From Bacillota bacterium (GTDB taxonomy: Bacteria > Bacillota > Sulfobacillia > Sulfobacillales > Sulfobacillaceae), in the NCBI GenBank assembly GCA_021821465.1, contig JAKACM010000014.1, forward strand, positions 1-64,000: a DNA stretch of 64,000 nt, given 5' to 3'. The number at the start of each line of letters is the position of its first letter. The first letter of the stretch is position 1. Shown piece after piece: positions 1 to 9,971 of this stretch. Under the pieces are notes generated by a model. The model did not search any database, was not told the origin of the DNA, and worked only from the letters and a program-made list of their open reading frames with translations. Both the position numbers and the translations under genes were made by a program.

Positions 1-427
1 CAGCGAAAAGGATGCAACAGTCGATAATGTCTTCATGCCGCCATGATATCCCATCGGGGAGAATTTGTCCACCCCCTATGCAATGCGCTCACCGTGCGGC
101 TTAGCGGAACTATGCCGAAACCCTGGTCCCCCCTATGGCCTTGAGGACCAGGAGACGGCGGGCTTCCGCCAAATGGCGGAAGGGGTTTTTGGTTATACTG
201 CCATTCATCCTGATTATTGGCCCACAGCTTGCTGCTTATACTGTAAAGCTATTGAAAAAAGTTTGAAAATGAAAAGTATTTATGCTCTGCATAACCTGAT
301 GGAATGAGAATGGAGCATAGGATACAATAACGGTGAAAAAGCAGGGCACCTCTTTTTGGGCTGAGGTGTGTTCTGTGCAGAATTGGAGAGGGGGAAAGGG
401 CTTTTCGCCTCGGGGAAAGTTCTGTGA
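1..427. other. Gene-poor start of window
   Basis: I see no convincing gene here. An 80-codon frame at 65-307 has no ribosome site and no family resemblance. The only clear structure is a terminator-like hairpin at 163-190, listed separately. The last 60 bases form the upstream region of the LysR gene. Confidence 0.5.
163..190 (+). terminator. Intrinsic terminator
   Basis: CTTCCGCC and GGCGGAAG form a perfect 8-bp stem with the loop AAAT, followed by GGG and five T. It probably ends a transcript entering from before the window. Confidence 0.7.
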
Positions 428-1417
428 ATGCCGATGATGCTCTCACATTTGAAGACTTTTATCCGCATCATTGATGCCGGGAGCCTGACTAGGGCGGCCG
501 AACAGCTATCTCTCACGCAACCGGCGGTAACCAAGCAACTGGCTGCTTTGGAAGAATCGTTCGACACTCGTCTGGTTATTCGACAAGGGAGAAAATTGCG
601 TCTGACTGCGAGCGGTGAGGTTTTGTACCATTATGCCAAACGCATCTTGGTTTTAGTCGATCAAACCTATGAAGCCATATCCGAAATTGAGCGTCCGGGT
701 CAAGGCGAAATTCATTTGGGAGCGGTATCTACCATCGCCGTGTTTTCACTGCCGAAAGTGCTGGCGACTTTTACCAGAAATTTTCCCTCTCTGCGAGTCC
801 GTGTTCATATCGGGGAAATTCAAGACACCTTGGATCGGGTTATTCGCCAAGATATTGCCGTCGGAATGGTTACAGTGCCCATCGTTCATTCGCAAATTGA
901 TTCCGTGCCTTTGTTTCAGGATCCTGTGCGTTTGGTGGTGAGTCCCGACAGGGCTAAGAGACTCCCGGCTTCCTTGGATTTGCAGGAATTGTCTCATATG
1001 GAATTTATTTCATATCAAACACCATCCCGGTTTAGGGCTTTTATGGACGGTATCTTGGAACAACATGGGATAATACCCCATGTTCTCATGGAATTCAACA
1101 GCCACGACTTGGTTAAAAGCATGGTCAAAGTCGGGCTGGGGATGGCATTTGTACCCGAATCGGTAGTGGCTGAGGATTTGACGGCGGGAAGTCTTGAGGC
1201 CATTGAGGTAAAGGATCTGCCCCCTTTGACCAGGACTACCTCGTTGATTTTGTCGAAAGACCCTCCTCGCAGCGGAGGACTGGTGGCTCTATTGACCACA
1301 TTTTTTGATTATTATCAGGTGGAGCCCAGGCTTTGGCCGGCGTGGTATTGGGAGACACGGGCCTACGAGTCGGCACTGCCTTGGAATTTAGGCCGAGATA
1401 GCAAAGATAAAGACTGA
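428..1417 (+). CDS. LysR-family transcriptional regulator
   Basis: A 329-residue DNA-binding regulator. The N-terminal winged helix-turn-helix spans about residues 5-64, with the typical pattern SLTRAAEQLSLTQPAVTKQL and the following LxxSGE wing segment. The rest matches a LysR periplasmic-binding-like effector domain, including the GLGMAFVPE stretch near residue 240 that is common in this family. LysR proteins usually bind a small-molecule inducer and control a neighbouring or divergent gene; none is obvious here, so the target is unknown. The start follows a GGGGAAAG segment. The length is slightly above the usual 300 because of a C-terminal tail. Confidence 0.9.
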   Translation: MPMMLSHLKTFIRIIDAGSLTRAAEQLSLTQPAVTKQLAALEESFDTRLVIRQGRKLRLTASGEVLYHYAKRILVLVDQTYEAISEIERPGQGEIHLGAVSTIAVFSLPKVLATFTRNFPSLRVRVHIGEIQDTLDRVIRQDIAVGMVTVPIVHSQIDSVPLFQDPVRLVVSPDRAKRLPASLDLQELSHMEFISYQTPSRFRAFMDGILEQHGIIPHVLMEFNSHDLVKSMVKVGLGMAFVPESVVAEDLTAGSLEAIEVKDLPPLTRTTSLILSKDPPRSGGLVALLTTFFDYYQVEPRLWPAWYWETRAYESALPWNLGRDSKDKD

Positions 1418-1842
1418 ACCTGAACCCTGACTGTTCAAGAGATGTTGCCTTACCGGGAGCATACGCCTTCGAATTTCATAACGCCTTGGCATTTGCCTTT
1501 TCCTTGCAAAAGGTGGATGTCAAGAAGGTGGAAACGGGGTGAAGAGGCTTTTTAACACGGGCCTTCGCACGGTGGACTGGCAGAGAGATTTTTTGGAAAT
1601 TGCGATAAACTTTGGCATCGCAAGGCGATTGGCAAATCCTCTGCTTGGGACCTTCTTCCTTGCCTGTTTTCCGATGAGATGGGTCCATTAGGATCGCAGC
1701 CAAGAGGAAAAGGCCCGCACCTTGCTTGTGAATATTCATGATGGCAGGCAGAAGATTCCCAACAAAGCTCCCAATTCTTTCATTGTATCTCTTTCCGCGG
1801 ACCCAATATAAGGTTCCGGGATGATGCACCGTAACGAGCATG
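1418..1842. other. Gap without a convincing gene
   Basis: A reverse-strand frame (1476-1841, 121 codons) is open but resembles no family I know and lacks a good ribosome site. I see no RNA gene or strong hairpin. It may be decayed coding DNA. Confidence 0.4.
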
Positions 1843-2490
1843 TCATTTGCTTAAGGCCTCACTGGGAACCGCCCCCACATAAAGAGGCGACAAATGGACG
1901 ACGGCATTGTAACACCGTGTAATGAGTTCGGCTTTGCCTACCACGGGGTCGGTTCTAGGCAAAGTGACACCTAAAGTAAATCCATGACTTTTGATGGCCG
2001 TATGTTGGATAATTGCGGGAACAATGTTGTCGGTAATCTGGTCGATTGGCAAGGGATCCACCCCGTGGTCATCTCTATACCAGTAGACGGGAAGAGGATC
2101 TTGCAGTCGGAACGATTCCGTTCCGTTATTTTGGAGATATTTCAGCAGCCGCGGTTTATCGTCCTCTCCCTCCGGCTTGACGACAAAGCGGACAAACACA
2201 TAATCTAAGGTAATGCCAACTTCGAAATGAGCAAAGCGTTTATATCCTCGTTCATTTCGCGAAAAGGACACCCAGGTGTCATCGGGAGGATTTACACGCC
2301 GTCTCGCATGGGAGGCGGTATGAGGATAAATGGAATGCGGCAGGAAATCTGACAATTTGGGAGCCAAATCGTCGCCTATCATGGCCAGTTTGGGACGAAT
2401 ATGCGTTCTTAGGGCGCTCATGCGGTCGTGAAATTCGGGAATGAGAAAAACATCAAAATCGTCTTGCGTAAAGCCGGCAAATTGATACAT
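1843..2490 (-). CDS. UPF0637 / DUF1054 family protein (YktB-like)
   Basis: A 215-residue protein matching the YktB family of Firmicutes. Recognisable features are the N-terminal FTQDDFDVF segment, the central HARRRVNPPDDTWVSFSRNE block and GYKRFAHFEVG. The length agrees with the usual 205-215 residues. The biochemical role of this family is not established. The start ATG has an AAAGGA site seven bases upstream. It is transcribed away from the next gene, and the short divergent spacer should carry promoters for both. Confidence 0.88.
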   Translation of the reverse strand: MYQFAGFTQDDFDVFLIPEFHDRMSALRTHIRPKLAMIGDDLAPKLSDFLPHSIYPHTASHARRRVNPPDDTWVSFSRNERGYKRFAHFEVGITLDYVFVRFVVKPEGEDDKPRLLKYLQNNGTESFRLQDPLPVYWYRDDHGVDPLPIDQITDNIVPAIIQHTAIKSHGFTLGVTLPRTDPVVGKAELITRCYNAVVHLSPLYVGAVPSEALSK

Positions 2491-2673
2491 GTTTAATCCT
2501 TTCCACTATTAGTAATTTTATACGGTTATGGTAGCACAGCTTCGACGATGAACCAAACTCTAAGAGTTGGTCAGGATTTAACAAATTGCGACAGCATCCG
2601 CCAGCCTATGTCAATATATGATGCCGGATACGAGACAAAAGGTGGAGGATGGCAGACAATGGGGAGGAAGAAT

Positions 2674-3456
2674 GTGGATTCGTGGCATGAAATTGCGTGG
2701 CGGAAATGGCATGACGAAGGGGGGCGGGGATTGCCCGAAAATCTCGTTAAGGCTCTCGGGAGCCTGACTCAGGCGCAACAAGCAATTTGGCTGCTGCGAT
2801 TCAGCCGTCCCCTGAGCCCATGTGCCAAGGCCATCGTAGAATACCTTAAGCCCGACCAATCGCATTGGTATGTCGCTCCGTCACTAGAATGGGATATCAT
2901 GGAAAATGATGATGATGTGTTGATAGCCTACCCGGATCCTTGGGGAGAAGACCCTTTAGCCATGGCGGCCATTGGCCTCATCTGGGCAGGAAACGCCAGA
3001 CCGCGTGTTGAATTTATGGCACAAAAGCTCGGCACAGCCGCTCTTTTGGCGTGTTATGAAGGACAGTTGCCATATACTTTAGATATTCCGTATAGTTTAC
3101 TATGGCAAAGTTATGTTCATAAATTTGGACTTGAAGGGATTACCCCTGCGGTGCAACAATTCTTTACACAAGCTCCGTCATCGGCTGTGGCGGACGCCGG
3201 GTTTATTGATTGGGGAACCCGGCACTCTTATGAGGTGTATCTCGACGAACTGAACCATGGAGTTGTGCCCCATGAGACTTCCGGAGAAAGCCCCGAAAGT
3301 ATTTCTTCCGTCTTGCAGGCACTACATTATGTTCCGGGGCCATTAAGGCAGGGCGCGGCACTTTTGGCTTATAAAGCGATTGAGGGGCGGATTTTGACGG
3401 ACTTGTGGCGAAAGGCGGCGGTCATGACCAGACAAAACGAGGTGGACTCATGGTAA
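2674..3456 (+). CDS. Hypothetical protein
   Basis: About 260 residues, acidic and tryptophan-rich, with no family I recognise. The frame is open from 2548, but the best start is GTG at 2674, seven bases after GGGGAGG; ATG at 2659 is an alternative. The stop overlaps the start of the dCTP-deaminase-like gene (ATGGTAA), so the two are probably translationally coupled. The middle has an acidic stretch (ENDDDVL) and an alternating helix pattern suggesting a soluble helical protein. Confidence 0.7.
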   Translation: MDSWHEIAWRKWHDEGGRGLPENLVKALGSLTQAQQAIWLLRFSRPLSPCAKAIVEYLKPDQSHWYVAPSLEWDIMENDDDVLIAYPDPWGEDPLAMAAIGLIWAGNARPRVEFMAQKLGTAALLACYEGQLPYTLDIPYSLLWQSYVHKFGLEGITPAVQQFFTQAPSSAVADAGFIDWGTRHSYEVYLDELNHGVVPHETSGESPESISSVLQALHYVPGPLRQGAALLAYKAIEGRILTDLWRKAAVMTRQNEVDSW

Positions 3457-4067
3457 TAGGCGAAGAGGGTTTAAGAGAACGCATGCAAAGATCTTTGGAA
3501 CAACGCTTGATTGTTACTCCCCTGTTAAGTCCCGGGCAGATCACCGGGGGGTCCGTGGATGTTCGATTGGGAACGGAATTCATTTTGATGAAACGCTCCG
3601 CCAAAGGACCCATCGATCCCATGCATATGGGCTCGGAGTCCTCTCAAGACTATCAAGAACGCGTTCACGTGGATGTGGGCGACAAGATAATTCTTCACCC
3701 TAACCAATTGGTTTTAGGGGTAACTCTGGAATTCATTCAGGTTCCCCGAGATCTAATGGCTTACGTGATTGGACGTTCATCATGGGGACGATTGGGGCTG
3801 ATGGTGGCTACCGCGGTCATGGTTTCCCCTGGGTATCGAGGCAGTCTGACTTTGGAATTGGCCAATTTGGCGGACACCCCGGTTTATTTATATCCGGGCA
3901 CACGGGTTGCACAATTGGTGTTTCATCAGGTAGAAGGCACTCACGAGTCGTATGCTAACCGAGGAGGGAAGTACACAGGGCCGGTAGGACCCGAGTTTTC
4001 CAAACTCTCCTTGGATCAAGATTGGCAGGCCATTAAGTTTATTGGCCAGGATCGGGTTCTTCGATGA
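3450..4067 (+). CDS. dCTP deaminase / dUTPase-family protein
   Basis: A 205-residue member of the trimeric dUTPase/dCTP-deaminase fold. The GRSSWGRLGL segment matches the phosphate-binding GRSS motif. SLTLELAN carries the Glu that is catalytic in dCTP deaminases, and YLYPGTRVAQLVF matches the conserved C-terminal block. Such enzymes convert dCTP to dUTP, or directly to dUMP, for thymidylate synthesis. Which activity this one has cannot be read from sequence alone. The start is the ATG overlapping the previous stop. The 3' end overlaps the next gene by four bases, so the three genes form an operon. Confidence 0.82.
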   Translation: MVIGEEGLRERMQRSLEQRLIVTPLLSPGQITGGSVDVRLGTEFILMKRSAKGPIDPMHMGSESSQDYQERVHVDVGDKIILHPNQLVLGVTLEFIQVPRDLMAYVIGRSSWGRLGLMVATAVMVSPGYRGSLTLELANLADTPVYLYPGTRVAQLVFHQVEGTHESYANRGGKYTGPVGPEFSKLSLDQDWQAIKFIGQDRVLR

Positions 4068-5206
4068 GGATGATACCACGGCAACAACGAGCGGCAGTTT
4101 GGTTGACTTTTGCGGCGTTTAGCATCGTCGCCGTTTGGATCGCCATGGCTATTCCCCAATACGATGTCTCTGAATATCACCAATATGCCCTGCTGGCCAT
4201 GACCCCGCCGATATTACATCATTGGCCGAGGGAATATCCGGCACTCTCACAATTGGTGTTCTTGCTTCCCTTGCTCCTTCCCTTTTCCTACCGGTTCAGC
4301 TTTGCGATTTTAACCATTGCGGCTTTGGCCTTGCTTTTGAATATCGGCATGAAACGACATGGAACTCTTTGGGGACTCAAAGTGGTGGGATATCTGAGTT
4401 TGGGAGTCATAGGACTCTTCTCCCAACGCTATGATATTTTTGCGTCTCTTTTTGGGTTTTTGGCCATAGACCAGGCTATACAACGGAAATGGTCTTGGGC
4501 TTGGCTATTTTCCGTCGTGGGCTTCTTGCTGAAACTGTTTCCCGCGGTGTTTTGGCCTGTGTTTCTCATTGAGGAATGGCGAGAGACAAAACGTCTGAGA
4601 TGGGACCGCCTCCTTCTGAGTTTATTTACGGGACTGGTTATCATCGGACTTCAGGCTTTGACGGCGGCCCATCAGGCTTTTACGTCATTTCGATATCTGC
4701 TCGACAGGCCCGTGGAAATCGGGTCGCTGGCGGCCAGTTTGACCGCTCTCGTGACGCACCCTCATTTATTTTCGGCTTTTGGCTCGATTGATGTTAGAGC
4801 ACACGGAATGGCCCATCTCATTGGCGACGTTGTCACTGCCTTGGGGATTATCAGTTGGCTCAGTGTATTTTGGGCGCAATGGAAGGGGCGGTTGCAGTTT
4901 GTGGATGCGGCTATACTTACCCTCGGAATTTTGCTGTTGGCCACTAAAGTGTTTTCCGCCCAGTATCTTATCTGGCTGTCGCCATTGCTGGCACTCAAAA
5001 AAGGCAATTGGGGTTTTGTGCTAGCCTTTTTTCTGACCACTGTCGGATATCCTGTCGCATACGCCGTTCCCGGAATGTTAAAATGGGTCATTTACATCTT
5101 CACCGCGAGAAATTTGCTCCTGGCTGCGGGATTGGCGTTTTTTGTCTGGTACCAATCGAGATCTGTGTACACTTCTCGAGTCCTTAAAGAAGGGGTAGGC
5201 CATTAA
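4064..5206 (+). CDS. GT87-like (DUF2029) polytopic membrane glycosyltransferase
   Basis: A 380-residue membrane protein with about ten hydrophobic segments. KLFPAVFWP near residue 165 and KVFSAQYLIWLSPL near residue 295 are typical of the GT87/DUF2029 group, which transfers sugars from polyprenyl-phosphate donors outside the membrane. An early Asp in the first outer loop (PQYDVSEYHQY) fits the catalytic acidic residue of GT-C enzymes. Substrate and product are unknown. The start overlaps the previous stop as ATGA. Confidence 0.72.
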   Translation: MRMIPRQQRAAVWLTFAAFSIVAVWIAMAIPQYDVSEYHQYALLAMTPPILHHWPREYPALSQLVFLLPLLLPFSYRFSFAILTIAALALLLNIGMKRHGTLWGLKVVGYLSLGVIGLFSQRYDIFASLFGFLAIDQAIQRKWSWAWLFSVVGFLLKLFPAVFWPVFLIEEWRETKRLRWDRLLLSLFTGLVIIGLQALTAAHQAFTSFRYLLDRPVEIGSLAASLTALVTHPHLFSAFGSIDVRAHGMAHLIGDVVTALGIISWLSVFWAQWKGRLQFVDAAILTLGILLLATKVFSAQYLIWLSPLLALKKGNWGFVLAFFLTTVGYPVAYAVPGMLKWVIYIFTARNLLLAAGLAFFVWYQSRSVYTSRVLKEGVGH

Positions 5207-5659
5207 GATGATTGGTGAAAGAGAAATTCGCCTACCATATGTCTTTCTCGTTCTGTTTGACTGAGCGTGATGGATTCAGGTTAAAGAGATCACACGGAGT
5301 GCAAAATTCAAGCGAGGCCGTCTACAAAGCCATAATGACTTTCGTAAAGTGTCCGGAAAGTTGTTTGTATAGCCTTGCGCGAATCTCAATTGAAGATTGC
5401 GTATGCCGATTTAGGCGTGGGTTACCTTATCCAACATGAGTTGGGAAGGCCTCGACTATCAGGTAACGCATCTCGCATCGGTTAAGACGTTTTCTAGGCG
5501 AGCCTCTTCTGTTACCTCAGAGATCTTGCGGGTTCGGGATTCCCACTTCTTCTTAAACGTGCTGAAATGAGTAGCGGTATGTGGCATCTAGGAGTCCTGG
5601 GGGTCGTGTTGTCTCGACTCTACGTCTGCCGACAAATCAGTTCGGAACAAGGATTCACT
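5207..5659. other. Intergenic, no gene seen
   Basis: A short open frame at 5212-5439 has no ribosome site and a composition unlike the neighbours. I see no tRNA-like fold or strong terminator. It separates convergent transcripts ending at 5206 (+) and 5660 (-). Confidence 0.4.
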
Positions 5660-6706
5660 TTACCCGGAAAGCATCGTCTTATGCTGTGATTTGGACGAAT
5701 GGTCTTGTTGCCAGACCATCCCCGGGACAAGTCGAGCATACGCAATTAATCCGCCGAGCACGATGGCACCACTATTGGGGTCTGTCCCCATGCCGCCCAA
5801 TACTCCGAAATCCTGGCCAAGCCACCAAGTGGCCACCGCAACAAAAACTGTTAGCCACCAAGTCATCGGAGCACGGGGTTTGGCGAGCCATAGGACGCCC
5901 AGAGCGGTGAAGACCATGGTTAACACAGCGTTCCAGAGCAACGGATGGATATTGAGCACGTGAGCCCAGATATACAAGGGAGCGGACAAGAACCCTGGCT
6001 GGGCCATCTCTGCCATGCTCTCGACATAAGCCGATAAAGTGCTGGGATTCCACCACCCGGAAGACGGAAGAACTTGCAAGAACGCAGATAAAAACCAAAG
6101 AGCGGCAAAGGACCATTGAAACGCCCGCCTGGCTCGCCCGGAGATCCAAAACCTCGCAGGCTGAAGAAGACTTATAGCAGCCAGCGCATACAAAAATGCT
6201 GAACCGGGTGAACCCACGAGCCAGCTTCCGTGAACAAAGATACTGCCCAAGGCCTCACCGGATATCCAGACGATCAATCCCCACACCAACGATAGGTAGA
6301 GTCCCATACGCCGAGTCCGTCCGCTTCTCCCCAATAAGATGGCCAAACCGATCCCGATTTGGATCCATGTGGCAAATTCGTCCCATAACACGGGATTTAA
6401 CGACCATAATTTTATGCCCCAGATGACGATCACTTTCAAAAATATAGGCTCAGCCGAAACTAATGGGTTCAGTATATTGTTGGCAAAATGGTCAATCATG
6501 GAAGGCTGCGTCTGCAATAAGCCATCCAGCACCCATAGACCCCCTAATAATCTGGCCAGCCATTCGTGGGCTGGGGAAAGAGGAGAGCGACAAGACGAAG
6601 AAGTCACAGTGGATTCGGAATTACGCCGAAGAATGACCACTGTAACCAGAGTGACGATGCTTATCGCGGCAAACAGGCCATAAAACTCCGATTGAAAGAA
6701 ATTCAT
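5660..6706 (-). CDS. Polytopic membrane protein, paralogue of 10349-11278
   Basis: A 348-residue protein with about nine membrane-spanning segments and no family I can name with certainty. It is clearly related to the 309-residue protein at 10349-11278: both share a WVLDGLLQ/WIFDALLK segment near the start, GLYLSLVWGLIVW, LQVLPSSGWW and a late G-G/T-GTDP motif. The overall look recalls DoxX/DoxD-type membrane proteins, which act with quinones or in redox stress, but this is only a resemblance. GGGAGG precedes the ATG by eight bases. Confidence 0.6.
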   Translation of the reverse strand: MNFFQSEFYGLFAAISIVTLVTVVILRRNSESTVTSSSCRSPLSPAHEWLARLLGGLWVLDGLLQTQPSMIDHFANNILNPLVSAEPIFLKVIVIWGIKLWSLNPVLWDEFATWIQIGIGLAILLGRSGRTRRMGLYLSLVWGLIVWISGEALGSIFVHGSWLVGSPGSAFLYALAAISLLQPARFWISGRARRAFQWSFAALWFLSAFLQVLPSSGWWNPSTLSAYVESMAEMAQPGFLSAPLYIWAHVLNIHPLLWNAVLTMVFTALGVLWLAKPRAPMTWWLTVFVAVATWWLGQDFGVLGGMGTDPNSGAIVLGGLIAYARLVPGMVWQQDHSSKSQHKTMLSG

Positions 6707-7747
6707 GCTTTAACCTCCCACCTGATTCTTCTGTCATGATCGTATTATATCTGCACCAATCTGGGGTAGTGGTCCTGACGGAAGAGGCAATGGACTCGCG
6801 ATTAAATCCGCGAAGGGGAAAATCCCCGAAAGCTCTTGACCAAAGAGGGCATTTTCTGGATCGTTTTTTTCTTCGCTAGAGGTGACTTTGTGTTGAACGG
6901 CTGATCATTGGCTCGACATATGGGTTGCGGTTAATGGACTATCATGGAAAAGTCGCGCGACAAAAGTCTGACATCCCTTTAATTATTTGACCCGGAACAG
7001 AGAAAATGTATCGACCTCGTTGCCCAAAATTTGGCACGGTGTTAATAACGCATGATAGATCTAAGCACGCCTCTCATAATTATCCACCCTCCTCGACTAA
7101 GGGTTTACCTCACTCCAAAAAATCTGTTGTAATCTTTTTGAACATAGCAACTTCGTGTATCCGTCATATATCTTCCGTGAAAACAAAACCGTAACAGGGA
7201 AAGAGGGGATGAGACAGACGCCACGGTCCCATTTCTAGATGCCGCTCGGAAGTTTGGATCTTACTTCTCATATCGTATTCTTGGCCCCCTTCATATCCGA
7301 CGGGAATTGTGGATCATGAGAATTCTTTTTGGGGAGTCGTGGCGAGTGATTCAGAGTGGCTATAAGAAGTCCGTATTAAATTTGGCAAGAACTCCTCACA
7401 TTTCTTCGAGAATATCTGTCGATTACACTCGAAAGAGGAGCATTTGGTGGGAGTGTTGGGCGAGGCCCATTCGTGAAACGGCACAAAAACGTGGGGATCA
7501 CGCTTTATAAAAATGTCAAAGCTCCGGTTCCAATCCGATCCTTCCGGAGCCTTGACAACCACTGTGTTCTGTGAAGATCCAAGGAAGGGGTCCCCTAGGA
7601 TCCGATTACTGAGACATGGTTACGAACATGGATACCGTCAATCGTTCCCTCTTTGGTTGCCTGTAAGAGAACCTTGCGATGCGGTGGATGGTCACGAATT
7701 CATTTCAGACAATTGACTGACTTTACGGACAAGAGAACGACAGTCGT
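6707..7747. other. Gene-free kilobase
   Basis: No supported gene in about 1 kb. Frames of 62-82 codons at 7006-7194, 7307-7510 and 7513-7716 lack ribosome sites and family resemblance. A GCTCCGG/CCGGAGC inverted repeat (7521-7527 and 7544-7550) is present without a T tract. The region may be decayed coding DNA. The 6707-6760 part should hold the promoter of the reverse gene ending at 5660. Confidence 0.4.
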
Positions 7748-8053
7748 TTAATTTTGGCCGACATTGATGACGCTGTCGACCATACCTTCCATATGAGTTG
7801 GGGAGTCGTGGCGCTCATCAATGGTGATAGTGGTCACAACCCGTGCGCATCCTTGGTGGAAGGGTGCTTGATGCATAGATTGGGCTACCATGAATAGATC
7901 GGACAATTCTCCCTCTAATATCGTGGAAGTTGGGGTGAGAACCGCTTCAATACTGTTGTTCTCTTCGGCAATCTCAAAACATTCGCGAATATAAGAGGAA
8001 ATCGACGGGTCCTCAGTGCCAACCGGCCAGACTTTGATTTCGGCAATAGCCAT
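7748..8053 (-). CDS. MTH1187 / YkoF-type thiamine-binding protein (DUF77)
   Basis: A 101-residue protein. The start MAIAEIKVWPVGT, the central LTPTSTILEGELSDLF and the closing CARVVTTITIDERHD match the MTH1187 family, small ferredoxin-like proteins that bind thiamine or related molecules. The frame is open further upstream, but ATG at 8053 lies six bases after AAGGAGG and is the likely start. It reads away from the gene at 8258. Confidence 0.85.
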   Translation of the reverse strand: MAIAEIKVWPVGTEDPSISSYIRECFEIAEENNSIEAVLTPTSTILEGELSDLFMVAQSMHQAPFHQGCARVVTTITIDERHDSPTHMEGMVDSVINVGQN

Positions 8054-8257
8054 GATCATCCTCCTTCGTCTCGCATCGTCATGGGATTCTTGGGACGCGT
8101 GCATTAGGATGCCCAGAACTCTAAGGACCAATCTGGAAAATACAGGATTAACCGGCGTATGAGTTCTGCCCCGGGAGAACATAATAGCTTTGAATGATAT
8201 AGAATCGGCAGAAGACACAAACCGAATCGGACAATCGCAATTGAGGGAGGAATGGAC

Positions 8258-8605
8258 ATGAGCGATGAAGAAAAAGGCAGAGAAGAACAAAGACAAAAAG
8301 GAAATATCAACGACAACGGTGATTTCAGCGGGGATCAACCCCGCCCCATAGAAAGAGGTGAAAAGGATTTTGTGAGTGTGCCTGTCAATTCTTTTAATGA
8401 AGCCATTCGCAGAGAATTACAATATTTAGATAGGGTGGTGGCCATACCCTTTCGCGTTGTGAGGCGCCGTGTCGGGGAAAATCAGACATCATGGGCCCAA
8501 GGTCTGGAAGAACTGACATGGGCTGCGGAAGGAATGGCCCGAGTTCCCGTGAAAATGTTGCAAGCCGCATTTGGAGAAGATTTTTCCAAATCAGATCAGA
8601 AATAA
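8258..8605 (+). CDS. Hypothetical protein
   Basis: About 115 residues. The first 35 are charged and probably disordered; the rest is helical (SFNEAIRRELQYLDRVVAIPFRVVRRRV, read in parts). I recognise no family. Two ATGs are possible; 8258 sits seven bases after GGGAGG, while 8252 is only one base away, so 8258 is preferred. The spacer to the thiamine-binding gene is a divergent promoter region. Confidence 0.62.
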   Translation: MSDEEKGREEQRQKGNINDNGDFSGDQPRPIERGEKDFVSVPVNSFNEAIRRELQYLDRVVAIPFRVVRRRVGENQTSWAQGLEELTWAAEGMARVPVKMLQAAFGEDFSKSDQK

Positions 8606-8710
8606 TTCGTGTGGTCTAGCCTAAGTTGTCCTTGCGTAGAGGTGTAAGGATTACCATTACACTCTCAAGCCCCGACGATACCTTATGTCAGAAAAAAAGG
8701 GGGGACAGAC

Positions 8711-9892
8711 GTGAGGAAGAGACTCGGCATGACCCATGACTTGTGGTGGTTGACTCTCTCCATGGGATTATGGGGCCTGGGATTTGGCCTCTACGGCATT
8801 TTATGGCCACTCTATATCGAAAAACTGGGAGGCAATGCGCTGTCCGTGGGCATTCTTTCCACAATAGCGGGAATTGCCACGGCCTTAGTGGTCTTTCCCG
8901 GGGGATATATGGCCGATCGTATAGATCGACGCACTATTGTTCTTTGGGGCTGGATACTGGGTGTTCCCGTGCCTTTCTTATTTGCATGGGCTCCGTCATG
9001 GCACTGGCTGATACCCGGTGTTCTGTTATATTTCGGCTCGGCTTTTTCCACCCCGGCTCTTCAGGCCATGGTGGTGGAGGAGGCGCAAGGTGAACATTTG
9101 TCGACGGCTTATAACATTGTGATGAGTGTCTTTGGTGCGGGAATGGTGATGGGCCCTCCCATTGGAGCCTATCTGGCTACTCACTGGTCTTATCGGATGG
9201 TATTTATTATCAGTGGGTTTTTGTATCTGATTTCCACCGTGACTCTCCTTCCGGTCAAAAATCATCCTCCCCAAAAAGCACAGCGTAGAACGAGGCCCGA
9301 ATGGACACCCAAAGGCCGACCCAGACTCTTTCAATGGATGATGTTTGCGGCAGGACTGGCGATTGTGCAGGGAATGGCTTTCCCCTATGTTGTGCCCTTT
9401 TGGAAATCGGTGAGTCATTTTTCATTGCAAACGATCGGATATCTGGGCAGTATAGGAATTTTATGCGGTACTCTCAGCGGGCCCATTTGGGGAAAAATCG
9501 GCGAAAAATTCGGTGTTACGACAACCATTGGATGGGGCTTGGGGTTGGTGACAATCGGATGGCTCGCTATTTTATGGGCGCCGGTGAGTGTCAAATGGGC
9601 CGTGATATCAGGAGTTTTGCGTGGAATAGGGGAGTCAGCCCGGGGATTACAGGGCGTGGCGGTAGGAAAGGTGGTGCGAAGAGAGGAGGCGGGTACGGCC
9701 TATGGCTTGTTCAATCTGGTGACCGAAAGTGCGGGAGCCTTGGCTCCTTTGCCTGGGGGGATTCTTTACTCCCAGTGGCCCTACGCTCCTTTGGTTGTAG
9801 CGTCCTTTTTTACCGGGTTGATTGCCTGGTGGCTTGTGAACGGATTGCCGGGCCGTCCTATCCCTCCACCTCCCCCTGCCACCGAGCCTTAG
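8711..9892 (+). CDS. MFS transporter
   Basis: A 393-residue transporter with about twelve membrane segments. The loop between segments 2 and 3 carries the MFS signature as GGYMADRIDRRT, and the second half repeats it as GPIWGKIGEKFG. There is a long cytoplasmic loop with basic residues near residue 190. The substrate is unknown. GTG at 8711 lies about seven bases after a G-run; ATG at 8729 is an alternative start. The C-terminus is proline-rich. Confidence 0.88.
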   Translation: MRKRLGMTHDLWWLTLSMGLWGLGFGLYGILWPLYIEKLGGNALSVGILSTIAGIATALVVFPGGYMADRIDRRTIVLWGWILGVPVPFLFAWAPSWHWLIPGVLLYFGSAFSTPALQAMVVEEAQGEHLSTAYNIVMSVFGAGMVMGPPIGAYLATHWSYRMVFIISGFLYLISTVTLLPVKNHPPQKAQRRTRPEWTPKGRPRLFQWMMFAAGLAIVQGMAFPYVVPFWKSVSHFSLQTIGYLGSIGILCGTLSGPIWGKIGEKFGVTTTIGWGLGLVTIGWLAILWAPVSVKWAVISGVLRGIGESARGLQGVAVGKVVRREEAGTAYGLFNLVTESAGALAPLPGGILYSQWPYAPLVVASFFTGLIAWWLVNGLPGRPIPPPPPATEP

Positions 9893-9971
9893 CCGTGGTA
9901 CACTAAGAGCAGGATGAAATCATGGCTGATTTGGCATCTGTCGGAGCGGAGTGTGAAAGGAGAGATAGGCG

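Noticed and set aside
65-307. 80-codon open frame at window start
   Set aside because: No ribosome site, no family resemblance, and it runs through the terminator hairpin at 163-190.
1476-1841. 121-codon reverse frame
   Set aside because: Composition unlike the neighbours, no ribosome site, no recognised domain.
7006-7716. Several 60-80-codon frames
   Set aside because: No ribosome sites and no family matches; probably chance frames in a gene-free stretch.
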